Source of the DNA: Cyclobacteriaceae bacterium
GTDB taxonomy: Bacteria > Bacteroidota > Bacteroidia > Cytophagales > Cyclobacteriaceae
DNA: 14,565 nt
Assembly (NCBI GenBank): GCA_029861825.1
Contig: JAOTYN010000044.1
Span: forward strand, 1-14,565
Direction of reading: 5' to 3'
The stretch's first letter is position 1. Each line of letters starts with the position of its first letter. The position numbers and the translations under genes were made by a program. Under the pieces are notes generated by a model. The model saw only the letters and a list, made by a program, of their open reading frames with translations, did not search any database and was not told where the DNA came from. Below are positions 6,761-13,667 of the stretch, piece after piece.

Positions 6761-7999
6761 TTACGATTGTTTTTGGTAATACATGGTGGTACTGTTGTTC
6801 TCTCGTAGGATTTGAGGTGCTAAGGCCATAATATCTTCCGCTTTAATGTCCTGAATTATGGTGTCCTCCTTATTGATATAGTCAGCATCGCCTACCAACG
6901 CGCCCAATGCGAGGTTCATGGCCCGGTTTAAAAGAGGGACTTTACCGAACACCAGGCTGGACTCCGCTTGGTTTTTTACTTTTTGAAGTTCTTCTTCCGT
7001 AACTTCTGTGGTTAACATTTCATCAATGATCTCTCGCACCGCCCGATGTCCTTGATCACAACTGAATCCTTCAAGAAGCTGGCCCTGGATCACCATCAAA
7101 CCTGGATCTAATGACCCGGTTATATAACTTGAAATTGCACTAAACATCTGGCGTTCTTTCACTAGGGTCTGGTAGAGCTTTGAGGACTTACCACGTCCTA
7201 AAATATCGCTAATCAGGTCGGCCTGGTGATAGCTTTCTGTAAAACGCGGTGGAATATGATATACTTGATAGAAGGCATCTAAGGGTACATCAGCGCTTAC
7301 CTTGATGATTCTGGACTCCGATTGGATCGGTTCCTGAGGAAGATCTCTCCGGTAAGCCGGACCCGCTTTAATTCCTCCAAACCATTTACCCGCCAGCTGG
7401 CAAACTTGCTGGTACTTCACATTACCGGCCACTACTAGAATGGCATTAGCTGGATGGTAAAACTTCTTAAAGAAATCCCGTACGTCCTGCATGGTAGCGT
7501 TCTCAATATGGCTTATATCCTTGCCAATAGTGGCCCACCTGTAGGGATGAAGTTGATAGGCTATGGGCCGTAGCTTCAACCATACATCACCATAGGGCTG
7601 GTTCAGGTAACGCTGCTTAAATTCCTCTATGACCACTTTGCGCTGTACCTCCAGGACCTGGGGGTCGAACGATAGGCTTAGCATACGGTCCGACTCCAGC
7701 CAAAAAGCCGTCTCCAGGTTTGGCGCTGGCAAGGTCAGATAATAATTCGTTATATCTGGAGTTGTAAAGGCGTTATTTTCGCCTCCTACATGTTGAAGGG
7801 GCTGATCGTAGGAATCGATATGTTTAGATCCCCCAAACATCAAATGTTCAAACAAGTGAGCAAATCCCGTTTTGTGTTCCGATTCATCTCGGGAGCCAAC
7901 GTTGTACAAAATATTGACCGCCGCTAATGATGTGGACGGGTCTTCATGTACCAACACCTGCAGGCCGTTATCCAATGTAAATGATTGGTATTCGATCAT
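6761..7999 (-). CDS. M16 family zinc metallopeptidase (insulinase/processing-peptidase type)
   Basis: A 412-residue single-unit M16 protease. The inverted zinc motif HxxEH is intact at 48-52 (HLFEH, within GFAHLFEHLMFGGS), and the third zinc ligand is probably Glu126 in KVVIEEFKQR. A typical M16 inactive second half follows, with ILGRGKSSKLYQTLVKE (267-283) matching the usual LG.G.SSRLYQ.LR stretch. No signal peptide is visible, so it is probably cytoplasmic, although many Bacteroidota M16 enzymes are exported. Active M16 peptidases are often encoded beside an inactive partner lacking HxxEH; none is next to this one. It is the first gene of the operon with ispF and mnmD. The region upstream is shared with the divergent E1 gene. 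Confidence 0.93.
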   Translation of the reverse strand: MIEYQSFTLDNGLQVLVHEDPSTSLAAVNILYNVGSRDESEHKTGFAHLFEHLMFGGSKHIDSYDQPLQHVGGENNAFTTPDITNYYLTLPAPNLETAFWLESDRMLSLSFDPQVLEVQRKVVIEEFKQRYLNQPYGDVWLKLRPIAYQLHPYRWATIGKDISHIENATMQDVRDFFKKFYHPANAILVVAGNVKYQQVCQLAGKWFGGIKAGPAYRRDLPQEPIQSESRIIKVSADVPLDAFYQVYHIPPRFTESYHQADLISDILGRGKSSKLYQTLVKERQMFSAISSYITGSLDPGLMVIQGQLLEGFSCDQGHRAVREIIDEMLTTEVTEEELQKVKNQAESSLVFGKVPLLNRAMNLALGALVGDADYINKEDTIIQDIKAEDIMALAPQILRENNSTTMYYQKQS

Positions 8000-8089
8000 T
8001 GAGCCCTAAAATTAAAAAATAAGCGCATTTTTTTTACGGATACCCTCAATACCTTAACTTGCGCAGACCATGCATGCATCCCAAAGTTG
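8000..8089. promoter_or_regulatory. Divergent intergenic region, M16 operon and E1 gene
   Basis: This 90-bp AT-rich gap must hold both promoters. For the plus strand, TAACTTGC at 8055-8062 is a partial -7 match, with a T-rich stretch (8028-8035) where the -33 box should be. For the minus strand, TATTTTTT at 8014-8021 matches seven of eight bases of TAnnTTTG and lies about 14 bp before the ATG at 7999. Neither has a clear TTTG partner, so the exact sites are uncertain. ATGCATGCAT at 8070-8079 is palindromic but short. Confidence 0.3.
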
Positions 8090-10072
8090 ATGAAATTTCA
8101 CAGCAAAAAGCTTAGTAACAAACAACTGCTCAGCTTTTACCAGCAATTGGTTAAGCCTCGACTTATTGAAGAAAAAATGATCTTACTTCTGCGCCAGGGT
8201 AAGATCAGCAAGTGGTTTTCCGGAATTGGACAGGAAGCTATTAGCGTGGGAGCAGCCCTGGTCATGGACCCTCAGGAGTACATACTACCCATGCATCGAA
8301 ATTTAGGGGTATTTACTACTCGCGGAATTCCTTTGGAACGGCTGTTTGCTCAGTTTCAGGGTAAGCTTTCAGGCTTTACCAAAGGCCGCGACCGGTCTTT
8401 TCACTTTGGATCAAAGGAACATAATCTGGTGGGAATGATCTCCCACCTAGGCCCGCAGTTAGCGGTGGCCGACGGTATAGCACTAGCGGATATCTTACAA
8501 GCACATTCTCGAGCCACTTTGGTTTTTTGTGGTGATGGTGGAGCCAGCGAAGGCGATTTTCATGAGGCTCTGAATGTGGCGTCAGTGTGGAATTTGCCAG
8601 TGATCTTTGTAATAGAAAACAATGGCTACGGCCTCTCCACCCCTAGTTCCGAGCAGTTTAAATTCAAGAGCTTTACCGACAAGGGTCCCGGATATGGCAT
8701 GGAGACCCAGCAAGTAGATGGAAATAATCTATTGGAGGTCTATCACACCCTTAAACAAGCGGTGAACAAAATCCGTAAAACCCCGGCACCCATTCTTATT
8801 GAAGCCCTCACGTTCCGAATGAGAGGTCATGAGGAGGCCAGCGGCACTAAATATGTCCCCCGGGAATTGATGGAATATTGGGCTGACAGGGATCCTATTG
8901 CTCACTATGAAAAGTTCCTGCTGCAGGAAAAGGTCCTTACCGAGGAGCTGAAAAATACCATTCGAGAGGATATCAAGGCGGAGATCGAGCAAGCCCTGGA
9001 ATTTGCCTACGCTGAAGAGTGGCCTACTGCTGATACCACAGGTGAAGAGGGCGATATGTATGCTCCATCGAACATTCAAAACGGCACCACGATTGGCTCC
9101 TCCGAAGAAGAAAACATGCGCTTTGTAGATGCTATCAGTCTAGCCCTGCACAAAGGCCTGGAAAAACACCCCAATCTGATATTAATGGGTCAGGATATTG
9201 CCGATTACGGGGGAGTATTTAAGGTGACTGAAGGTCTTTATGATGTCTTTGGAAAGGAAAGAGTTCGCAATACACCTCTTTGCGAATCGGCGATTGTGGG
9301 GATTGGTTTGGGCCTGTCCATTAAAGGATATAAATCCATAGTAGAAATGCAATTTGCGGACTTTGTAACCTGTGGATTTAATCAGATCATTAACAATCTA
9401 GCTAAGTCACACTATCGGTGGGAACAAAATTCAGATGTGGTAATCCGCATGCCAACCGGTGCGGGGGTAGGCGCAGGGCCCTATCACTCCCAATCCAATG
9501 AAGCATGGTTTGTACATACTCCCGGCCTGAAGGTGGTCTACCCCTCCAATCCGGCTGACGCCCTGGGCTTATTGCTAAGTGCCATTGAAGACCCTAATCC
9601 GGTACTGTATTTTGAACATAAAGCCTTGTACCGGTCCCTCTCTGGACCTGTAGCTCAGGACTACCATACTACTCCGTTGGGTCAGGCAAAGGTGGTGCAA
9701 TCTGGAGACGATCTTTCTATCATTACCTACGGTATGGGCGTGCATTGGGCTTTGGAATTGGCAGCATCGCAACCCGAATATTCCATAGAAATCGTGGATC
9801 TCCGTACGCTGCTTCCATGGGATCAACCTGCGGTGGCACAATCGGTTAATAAAACAGGAAAAGTGATAGTATTGCACGAAGACTGCATGACTGGCGGTAT
9901 CGGAGGCGAGATATCGGCTTGGATCGGAGAACATTGCTTCGATTCCTTAGATGGCCCCGTGGTAAGAGTAGCCTCTTTGGATACCGCTGTTCCATTTTCC
10001 AAAAGCCTGGAAGACAACTTTTTACCTGTTTCACGGCTCAAGAATAAATTTATTCAATTAATGGCCTATTAG
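8090..10072 (+). CDS. 2-oxoacid dehydrogenase E1 component, fused alpha and beta subunits
   Basis: A thiamine-diphosphate enzyme that decarboxylates a 2-oxoacid and passes the acyl group to lipoyl-E2. The alpha part (about 1-310) has the ThDP motif from GDG (148-150) to NN (177-178), GDGGASEGDFHEAL...ENNGYG, plus MHRNLG (68-73) and FRMRGHEEASGTKYVP (242-257). After a linker (about 310-340, acidic and Thr/Ser-rich), the beta part (to 660) has the ThDP-activating Glu399 in CESAIVGIGLGL and the GPYHSQ histidine (His466). The arrangement matches the one-chain E1 common in Bacteroidota, usually annotated as 2-oxoisovalerate or pyruvate dehydrogenase E1. Substrate (branched-chain oxoacid or pyruvate) cannot be settled by eye. 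ATG at 8090 is preferred over the TTG at 8087. E2 and E3 are not in the window; lipA, about 3.6 kb downstream, makes the cofactor that E2 needs. Confidence 0.93.
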   Translation: MKFHSKKLSNKQLLSFYQQLVKPRLIEEKMILLLRQGKISKWFSGIGQEAISVGAALVMDPQEYILPMHRNLGVFTTRGIPLERLFAQFQGKLSGFTKGRDRSFHFGSKEHNLVGMISHLGPQLAVADGIALADILQAHSRATLVFCGDGGASEGDFHEALNVASVWNLPVIFVIENNGYGLSTPSSEQFKFKSFTDKGPGYGMETQQVDGNNLLEVYHTLKQAVNKIRKTPAPILIEALTFRMRGHEEASGTKYVPRELMEYWADRDPIAHYEKFLLQEKVLTEELKNTIREDIKAEIEQALEFAYAEEWPTADTTGEEGDMYAPSNIQNGTTIGSSEEENMRFVDAISLALHKGLEKHPNLILMGQDIADYGGVFKVTEGLYDVFGKERVRNTPLCESAIVGIGLGLSIKGYKSIVEMQFADFVTCGFNQIINNLAKSHYRWEQNSDVVIRMPTGAGVGAGPYHSQSNEAWFVHTPGLKVVYPSNPADALGLLLSAIEDPNPVLYFEHKALYRSLSGPVAQDYHTTPLGQAKVVQSGDDLSIITYGMGVHWALELAASQPEYSIEIVDLRTLLPWDQPAVAQSVNKTGKVIVLHEDCMTGGIGGEISAWIGEHCFDSLDGPVVRVASLDTAVPFSKSLEDNFLPVSRLKNKFIQLMAY

Positions 10073-10173
10073 GCGCATCCCGGGAACTTTTGGATGACAT
10101 TGTTGGTCTTATTATTGCCGATGTAATAATTAGTCCCGAGTTAACATATAAATGATAATAATTCGTTATTATT

Positions 10174-12066
10174 TTGTTAGCTTCAAGGGGTTCAAGGATC
10201 ATTTTGACAGGTGTCTTTTCCAAATATCGTGCGTCGCTCTCTAAAGGGAGCCGCTTTTTTCATGTAGGGTACTGGGTACCAATGGCCCTGCTGTGTCTTT
10301 TTTTGCTAACCATTCCCACAGAGACCGTCTATGCTCAAAAGAAGGAAAAGGTCACCAAGCAACAGAGAAAAGCCCAGAAGAAACGCAGAAAAAACGAAAA
10401 AAAAGCCGCGCAGTTCCAGGGTAAGATCGACCCATCCAATCCCTCAACTCCCAAAGGTAATCCCACCAAACAGAAAAGAAAAAAGACCGTAAAATATCAG
10501 GACCGCATCGGTGCCGGTAAAGTACCCTCAAGGACTAAGGGCACTAAACACACCGGTCGTACCAAGCAGAGGCAAGTAGGCAAAGCCGAAGGAACCCGCT
10601 ATGGAGGCCAAAAGGTAGAACCCCAGGGGCAGATCAAAGGCAACCCTACCAAGCAGAAAGGAACCAGCGGCAAAAACTATCAGGACCGCATCGGAGCTAA
10701 TAAAGCGCCCAGCCGTACAGAGGGGACCAGGTACAGCGGTAGTGGTAGCAGGCCCAAGGGCATCGGCGCCTCCAAAGGCACTAATTATCGCGGCGATAAA
10801 GTACCTGTGGATAGCCCACCAAAGGGAAATCCCACCAAGAATACCGGCAACAATGCTAAAAAATACATGGAACGAGTGGGGAACCAGGGTCCTGCTCAAG
10901 GCACTCAAGGCACCAAGTTCTCCGGTCGCGGTCGTCCAAAGAAAATACCCAACGGTACCCAAGGCACGGATTACAGAGGCCAGAGTACCGCAGGAAGTAG
11001 CTCTACGGCCGGTGGTCGTTCCACCATTTATGGCGAAAGAGGTTGGAACAACAAAGGGGGCAGAGCACCTCAGATCGAACAACAAGACCAAGGCACTAAC
11101 TGGAGCGGAAACCAAAGACGAGCCAAAAACATTGGAGGCACTCCGGGTACCTCATGGAGTGGTGATCAAAGGAGAGGTAAGAGTATAGGAGGCACCCCGG
11201 GTACTGCTTGGAAAGGAGATCAAAGAAGAAGCAAGAGCATAGGCGGCACCCCGGGAACTTTCTGGAAAGGCGATCAAAAAAGTGGCAAGAAGATCGACGG
11301 CACCACAGGCACTACCTGGAAAGGGGATCAACGCTTAAGATCCAAAGTGATCCGGGATTACGGTGGAGATTGGGCCGGTGATGACAAACTGAAGAAAGCC
11401 AAAAAAGATACCAGGGCCAGTACCTATGCCATAAAAGGCTATAAGCGTAAGCTAATTGATCAAGGACCTGGTACTACCTTTGCTGGTCACTTGAAGAAAT
11501 CCAAAAAGATCACCAACTGGGACGGATCGGATTTTTCAGGACACCTGAAAGTAAACCCCAATAAGAAAACCCGTACGGAAGGCACCAAGTTTGCCGGTCA
11601 TTTGAAAGTTAAGCCCAACGCCAAGGTCAAGACCGAAGGCACTAAATTTGCCGGTCATCTGAAAGTTAAGCCCAACGCCAAGGTCAAGACCGAAGGCACT
11701 AAATTTGCCGGCCATCTTAAGGTCAAACCAAATGCTAAAATCAAGACCGAGGGCATGAACTACCGGGGCAGTACCAAAGTTAAGACCAGGTTCTTCCAAA
11801 AGCAGTACTACCGCAAGAAATCACAAGATGAGCAGTTATTCGCGGGTAATTATAAAATTCGCAGAACCAAGGGTAAGGATCTTCACCCCAGTGCAAACTA
11901 TACGGGACGACAGGTCAGGAGATCACCTGCCGGAAAAGAAATTAATCGCAAATGGAAATTACTTTGGGCTAAAACCAATAAGAACGGCGATCAGCCCAAA
12001 CATTTGAAAGAAAAGCGTAAAAAGCCTAAATACGATCCCAAGGAGAGGGAAATTTGGAATGACTAA
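10174..12066 (+). CDS. Very basic secreted repeat protein with GTx(aromatic)xG motif
   Basis: I do not recognise this protein. A hydrophobic segment (37-54, MALLCLFLLTIPTETVYA) ends in YAQ, a normal Bacteroidota signal cleavage site, so it should be exported. The chain after it is rich in Lys, Arg, Gly and Thr and strongly basic: a Lys/Arg stretch (56-85), a 61-62-residue unit three times (from 94, 155 and 217), an 18-residue unit (321-392), a 19-residue unit (469-525), then a non-repeat tail ending YDPKEREIWND. All repeat classes share G-T-x-aromatic-x-G, with 14 aromatic copies plus GTKHTG and several looser ones between 123 and 532. No sorting domain or enzyme motif is present. The start is uncertain. 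TTG at 10174 gives a charged n-region; the first ATG is at 10282 (Met37), which leaves an uncharged signal peptide. The 3' end overlaps ytxJ by 8 bp. Confidence 0.8.
   Translation: MLASRGSRIILTGVFSKYRASLSKGSRFFHVGYWVPMALLCLFLLTIPTETVYAQKKEKVTKQQRKAQKKRRKNEKKAAQFQGKIDPSNPSTPKGNPTKQKRKKTVKYQDRIGAGKVPSRTKGTKHTGRTKQRQVGKAEGTRYGGQKVEPQGQIKGNPTKQKGTSGKNYQDRIGANKAPSRTEGTRYSGSGSRPKGIGASKGTNYRGDKVPVDSPPKGNPTKNTGNNAKKYMERVGNQGPAQGTQGTKFSGRGRPKKIPNGTQGTDYRGQSTAGSSSTAGGRSTIYGERGWNNKGGRAPQIEQQDQGTNWSGNQRRAKNIGGTPGTSWSGDQRRGKSIGGTPGTAWKGDQRRSKSIGGTPGTFWKGDQKSGKKIDGTTGTTWKGDQRLRSKVIRDYGGDWAGDDKLKKAKKDTRASTYAIKGYKRKLIDQGPGTTFAGHLKKSKKITNWDGSDFSGHLKVNPNKKTRTEGTKFAGHLKVKPNAKVKTEGTKFAGHLKVKPNAKVKTEGTKFAGHLKVKPNAKIKTEGMNYRGSTKVKTRFFQKQYYRKKSQDEQLFAGNYKIRRTKGKDLHPSANYTGRQVRRSPAGKEINRKWKLLWAKTNKNGDQPKHLKEKRKKPKYDPKEREIWND
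10453..11004 (+). repeat. Three diverged 61-62-codon super-repeats
   Basis: Units start at 10453, 10636 and 10822. Each begins KGNPTK, continues with a Y(Q/M)(D/E)R(I/V)G block and holds two GTx(aromatic)xG-type motifs. The third unit is the most diverged and its end is approximate. The spacing is a multiple of three, so the duplication preserved the frame. It lies inside the basic repeat protein. Confidence 0.75.
11134..11349 (+). repeat. Four 54-bp tandem repeats (18 codons)
   Basis: Copies start at 11134, 11188, 11242 and 11296 and encode variants of GGTPGT.W.GDQRR.KSI. A weaker fifth copy precedes them from about 11080. Copies 1 to 3 are close and copy 4 is degenerate. The repeats are coding and in frame within the basic repeat protein. 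Confidence 0.85.
11578..11748 (+). repeat. Three 57-bp tandem repeats (19 codons)
   Basis: Copies start at 11578, 11635 and 11692 and encode EGTKFAGHLKVKPNAKVKT. Copies 1 and 2 differ at only three of 57 bases and copy 3 is more diverged, so the duplication of the first two is recent or has been homogenised. A diverged half-unit precedes them at about 11521-11577. Copy number could change by slippage or recombination without shifting the frame. Confidence 0.92.
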
Positions 12067-12418
12067 AATTAGTTGGAATGTCCTGGACAGCATGGCAGCA
12101 CTGCAGGAACTGGTGCGCAAGTCCCATGAAACACCAGTTTTAATCTATAAGCACAGCACCCGTTGTTCCATTAGCAGTATGGTCTTATCCCGATTGGAAC
12201 GGTCCTGGGATCAATCCACAACACCAAGCTTAAAATGGTATTTTTTGGACCTGATCACCTATCGAGAGGTCTCTAATGCTATTGCCCAGAAGTTTCAGGT
12301 GTATCACGAATCCCCCCAGGTATTGTTAATAATAGACGGGAACAGCAGCTTTCATACCTCACATATGGGCATCAGTGCTACTGCCATAAAGGAAGCCTGG
12401 GATAGCGTATCAGCCTGA
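12059..12418 (+). CDS. ytxJ: YtxJ-type bacilliredoxin-like protein (bacillithiol system)
   Basis: A 119-residue thioredoxin-fold protein of the YtxJ/BrxC-like family (DUF2847). Members are found in organisms that use bacillithiol and are thought to remove bacillithiol from oxidised proteins as monothiol bacilliredoxins. The only cysteine, Cys36, lies in KHSTRCSIS, matching the family's TCPIS motif with Ser in place of Pro. HESPQVLLI (83-91) holds the conserved cis-Pro region. There is no signal peptide, so it is cytoplasmic. Its ATG lies inside the last codons of the repeat gene (8-bp overlap), which implies one transcript and coupled translation. Its stop is 4 bp from that of the convergent OsmC-family gene. 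Bacillithiol synthesis genes (bshA/B/C) are not in the window. Confidence 0.88.
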   Translation: MTKISWNVLDSMAALQELVRKSHETPVLIYKHSTRCSISSMVLSRLERSWDQSTTPSLKWYFLDLITYREVSNAIAQKFQVYHESPQVLLIIDGNSSFHTSHMGISATAIKEAWDSVSA

Positions 12419-12422
12419 CCCT

Positions 12423-12827
12423 TCAGAAATCGAAGGTTATTTCTTGCCGGAGTTCCGGATGTAAACTTAATGCTACCGGACAATTAAGCGCGATGTCTTT
12501 TAATTTTGAAATTCCTTCAGGTGATGCTGTAGGTCGCGGCCAGTGGAAATCAATTCTTATCCCGGAAATCCTGCGCGGATCAGATGCCATGATCTTTTGA
12601 GTATTCCAATGAAGATCCTCCAGAACAATGCCCTTTTTTTGGGCATAAATACCCATGACCGTCATCATGCAGCTGCCTAGAGCGGCAGCAACCAGATCAG
12701 TGGGTGAAAAAGATTCACCTTTGCCGTTATTGTCTGTAGGAGCATCAGAAACCAGCTTTTGATGAGACTTTAAGTGTTCTGCGGAGGTTCTTAGCTCGCC
12801 TAAGTAGTGGGATTTTAGGGTATTCAT
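12423..12827 (-). CDS. OsmC/Ohr family thiol peroxidase-like protein
   Basis: A 134-residue OsmC-like protein. The two redox cysteines are in place: Cys53 in AALGSCMMTVMG, on the central helix, and Cys116 in ALNCPVALSLHPEL. Family members form dimers that reduce organic hydroperoxides using these cysteines. Sequence alone does not separate Ohr, OsmC and YhfA-type subgroups, though the short length and the NCPV motif suggest the general OsmC group. It is cytoplasmic. It shares a 67-bp upstream region with the divergent membrane-protein gene and converges on ytxJ, another thiol-redox gene, but their opposite strands rule out one operon. Confidence 0.9.
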   Translation of the reverse strand: MNTLKSHYLGELRTSAEHLKSHQKLVSDAPTDNNGKGESFSPTDLVAAALGSCMMTVMGIYAQKKGIVLEDLHWNTQKIMASDPRRISGIRIDFHWPRPTASPEGISKLKDIALNCPVALSLHPELRQEITFDF

Positions 12828-12844
12828 AAACTAAAGCTACTGTT

Positions 12845-12875
12845 TTTGTGTTAATTTGGGAAATAGTTAAATTTA
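12845..12875 (+). promoter_or_regulatory. Bacteroidota-type promoter for the 12895 gene
   Basis: TTTG at 12845-12848 is followed after exactly 19 bp by TAAATTTA (12868-12875), seven of eight matches to the -7 consensus TAnnTTTG. The box ends 19 bp before the ATG, giving a very short leader. It is one of the two best-supported promoters in the window. Confidence 0.5.
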
Positions 12876-12894
12876 GAGGATAGGTAAGAAAGAA

Positions 12895-13611
12895 ATGAGG
12901 ATTATAAAATCATTTTCTTGTTTGTTGCTGATGATCCTGTCATACGGTAATGTGATGGCTCAGGATCCTGAGGATTACGAGTATACCGATGAGTTTGTAT
13001 GGGGAATTAACAAGAATACCCGCGGAGGACTAATTGGTGGCTTTATTTTCAAGAAAAGCATTCGCTTAAGTGAAAACCAATTCCAGACATTTGGTTTGGA
13101 GTTGATGAATGTAAAGCATCCCAAAGAGACCCGTATATCCAATCCCCTCAATGGCAATTCCTTTATCTGGGGAAAACAAAATTACCTTTATTCAGTGCGA
13201 TTGCAATATGGCAGGGAAGTGATACTATTCAAAAAAGCATCCTTCCAGGGACTGCAAATCCACGGTATCCTGGCGGGTGGACCCACTTTAGGGATCGTAT
13301 CTCCCTATTACATCCAAAACAGCCGGGGCATTAATGAACCCTACGACCCGGAGGTTCATGTTGATTTCAACAGTATACTGGGAACGGGTAATATTCTACA
13401 AGGTCTTGGAGATTCAGAGGTTAAGTTTGGGCTTAATCTAAAACCCGCTTTTAGTTTTGAATTCGGAACCTTTAAGTCTAACGTGTCGGGTATTGAACTG
13501 GGATTTGTAATCGAAGCTTTCACTGAAGATATCGTACTGGTCCCTAACGATAGCAACGACAGTCTTTTCACGTCCTTCTTTGTGACCCTGTTCTATGGCC
13601 GTCGGCGCTGA
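12895..13611 (+). CDS. Probable outer-membrane beta-barrel protein, function unknown
   Basis: A 238-residue protein with a clear signal peptide (MRIIKSFSCLLLMILSYGNVMAQ, cleaved near 22). The mature part alternates polar and hydrophobic residues in stretches of about ten, such as GGLIGGFIFKKSIRL, YLYSVRLQYGREVILF, LQIHGILAGGPTLGIV, KFGLNLKPAFSFEFGTF and GIELGFVIEAF. It ends in an aromatic strand (TSFFVTLFYGRRR), which fits a small barrel of about eight to ten strands. I cannot name a family or ligand. The ATG is preceded by a purine-rich AGGTAAGAAAGAA and a good promoter. It is 56 bp upstream of lipA on the same strand, but lipA seems to have its own promoter. Confidence 0.78.
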   Translation: MRIIKSFSCLLLMILSYGNVMAQDPEDYEYTDEFVWGINKNTRGGLIGGFIFKKSIRLSENQFQTFGLELMNVKHPKETRISNPLNGNSFIWGKQNYLYSVRLQYGREVILFKKASFQGLQIHGILAGGPTLGIVSPYYIQNSRGINEPYDPEVHVDFNSILGTGNILQGLGDSEVKFGLNLKPAFSFEFGTFKSNVSGIELGFVIEAFTEDIVLVPNDSNDSLFTSFFVTLFYGRRR

Positions 13612-13635
13612 TTATCCCATTTCAGTAATCCTTTG

Positions 13636-13643
13636 TAACTTTG
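13636..13643 (+). promoter_or_regulatory. -7 promoter box for lipA
   Basis: TAACTTTG is an exact match to TAnnTTTG, 24 bp before the ATG at 13668. The matching -33 TTTG is not clear. The box covers the TTG at 13641, which argues against using that codon as the lipA start. Confidence 0.45.
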
Positions 13644-13667
13644 CCCGGGCATTATTCAGTAGATCCA

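Noticed and set aside
8014..8033. AAAAAAT/ATTTTTT hairpin in the divergent region as a terminator
   Set aside because: The stem is pure A/T and lies upstream of two divergent genes, where an AT-rich promoter region is the simpler explanation.
10076..10099. CATCC/GGATG inverted repeat after the E1 gene as a terminator
   Set aside because: A 5-bp stem with a long loop and no following T run.
10528..11188. Long open frames in other frames and on the minus strand inside the repeat gene
   Set aside because: The low-complexity, repeat-driven composition keeps alternative frames open. The translated peptides look like shadows, with no family features, while the main frame has a signal peptide and coherent repeats.
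11134..11748. CRISPR-like spaced direct repeats
   Set aside because: The units are directly adjacent with no unique spacers, all multiples of three, and encode the same peptide motif. They are coding tandem repeats.
12420..12436. CCTTC/GAAGG hairpin between ytxJ and the OsmC-family gene as a terminator
   Set aside because: Only a 5-bp stem, with no T tract on either strand, and mostly inside the OsmC-family coding sequence.
13641..13667. Nine-residue N-terminal extension of LipA from TTG
   Set aside because: The TTG lies within an exact TAnnTTTG promoter box, and the ATG at 13668 gives the normal length and N-terminus.
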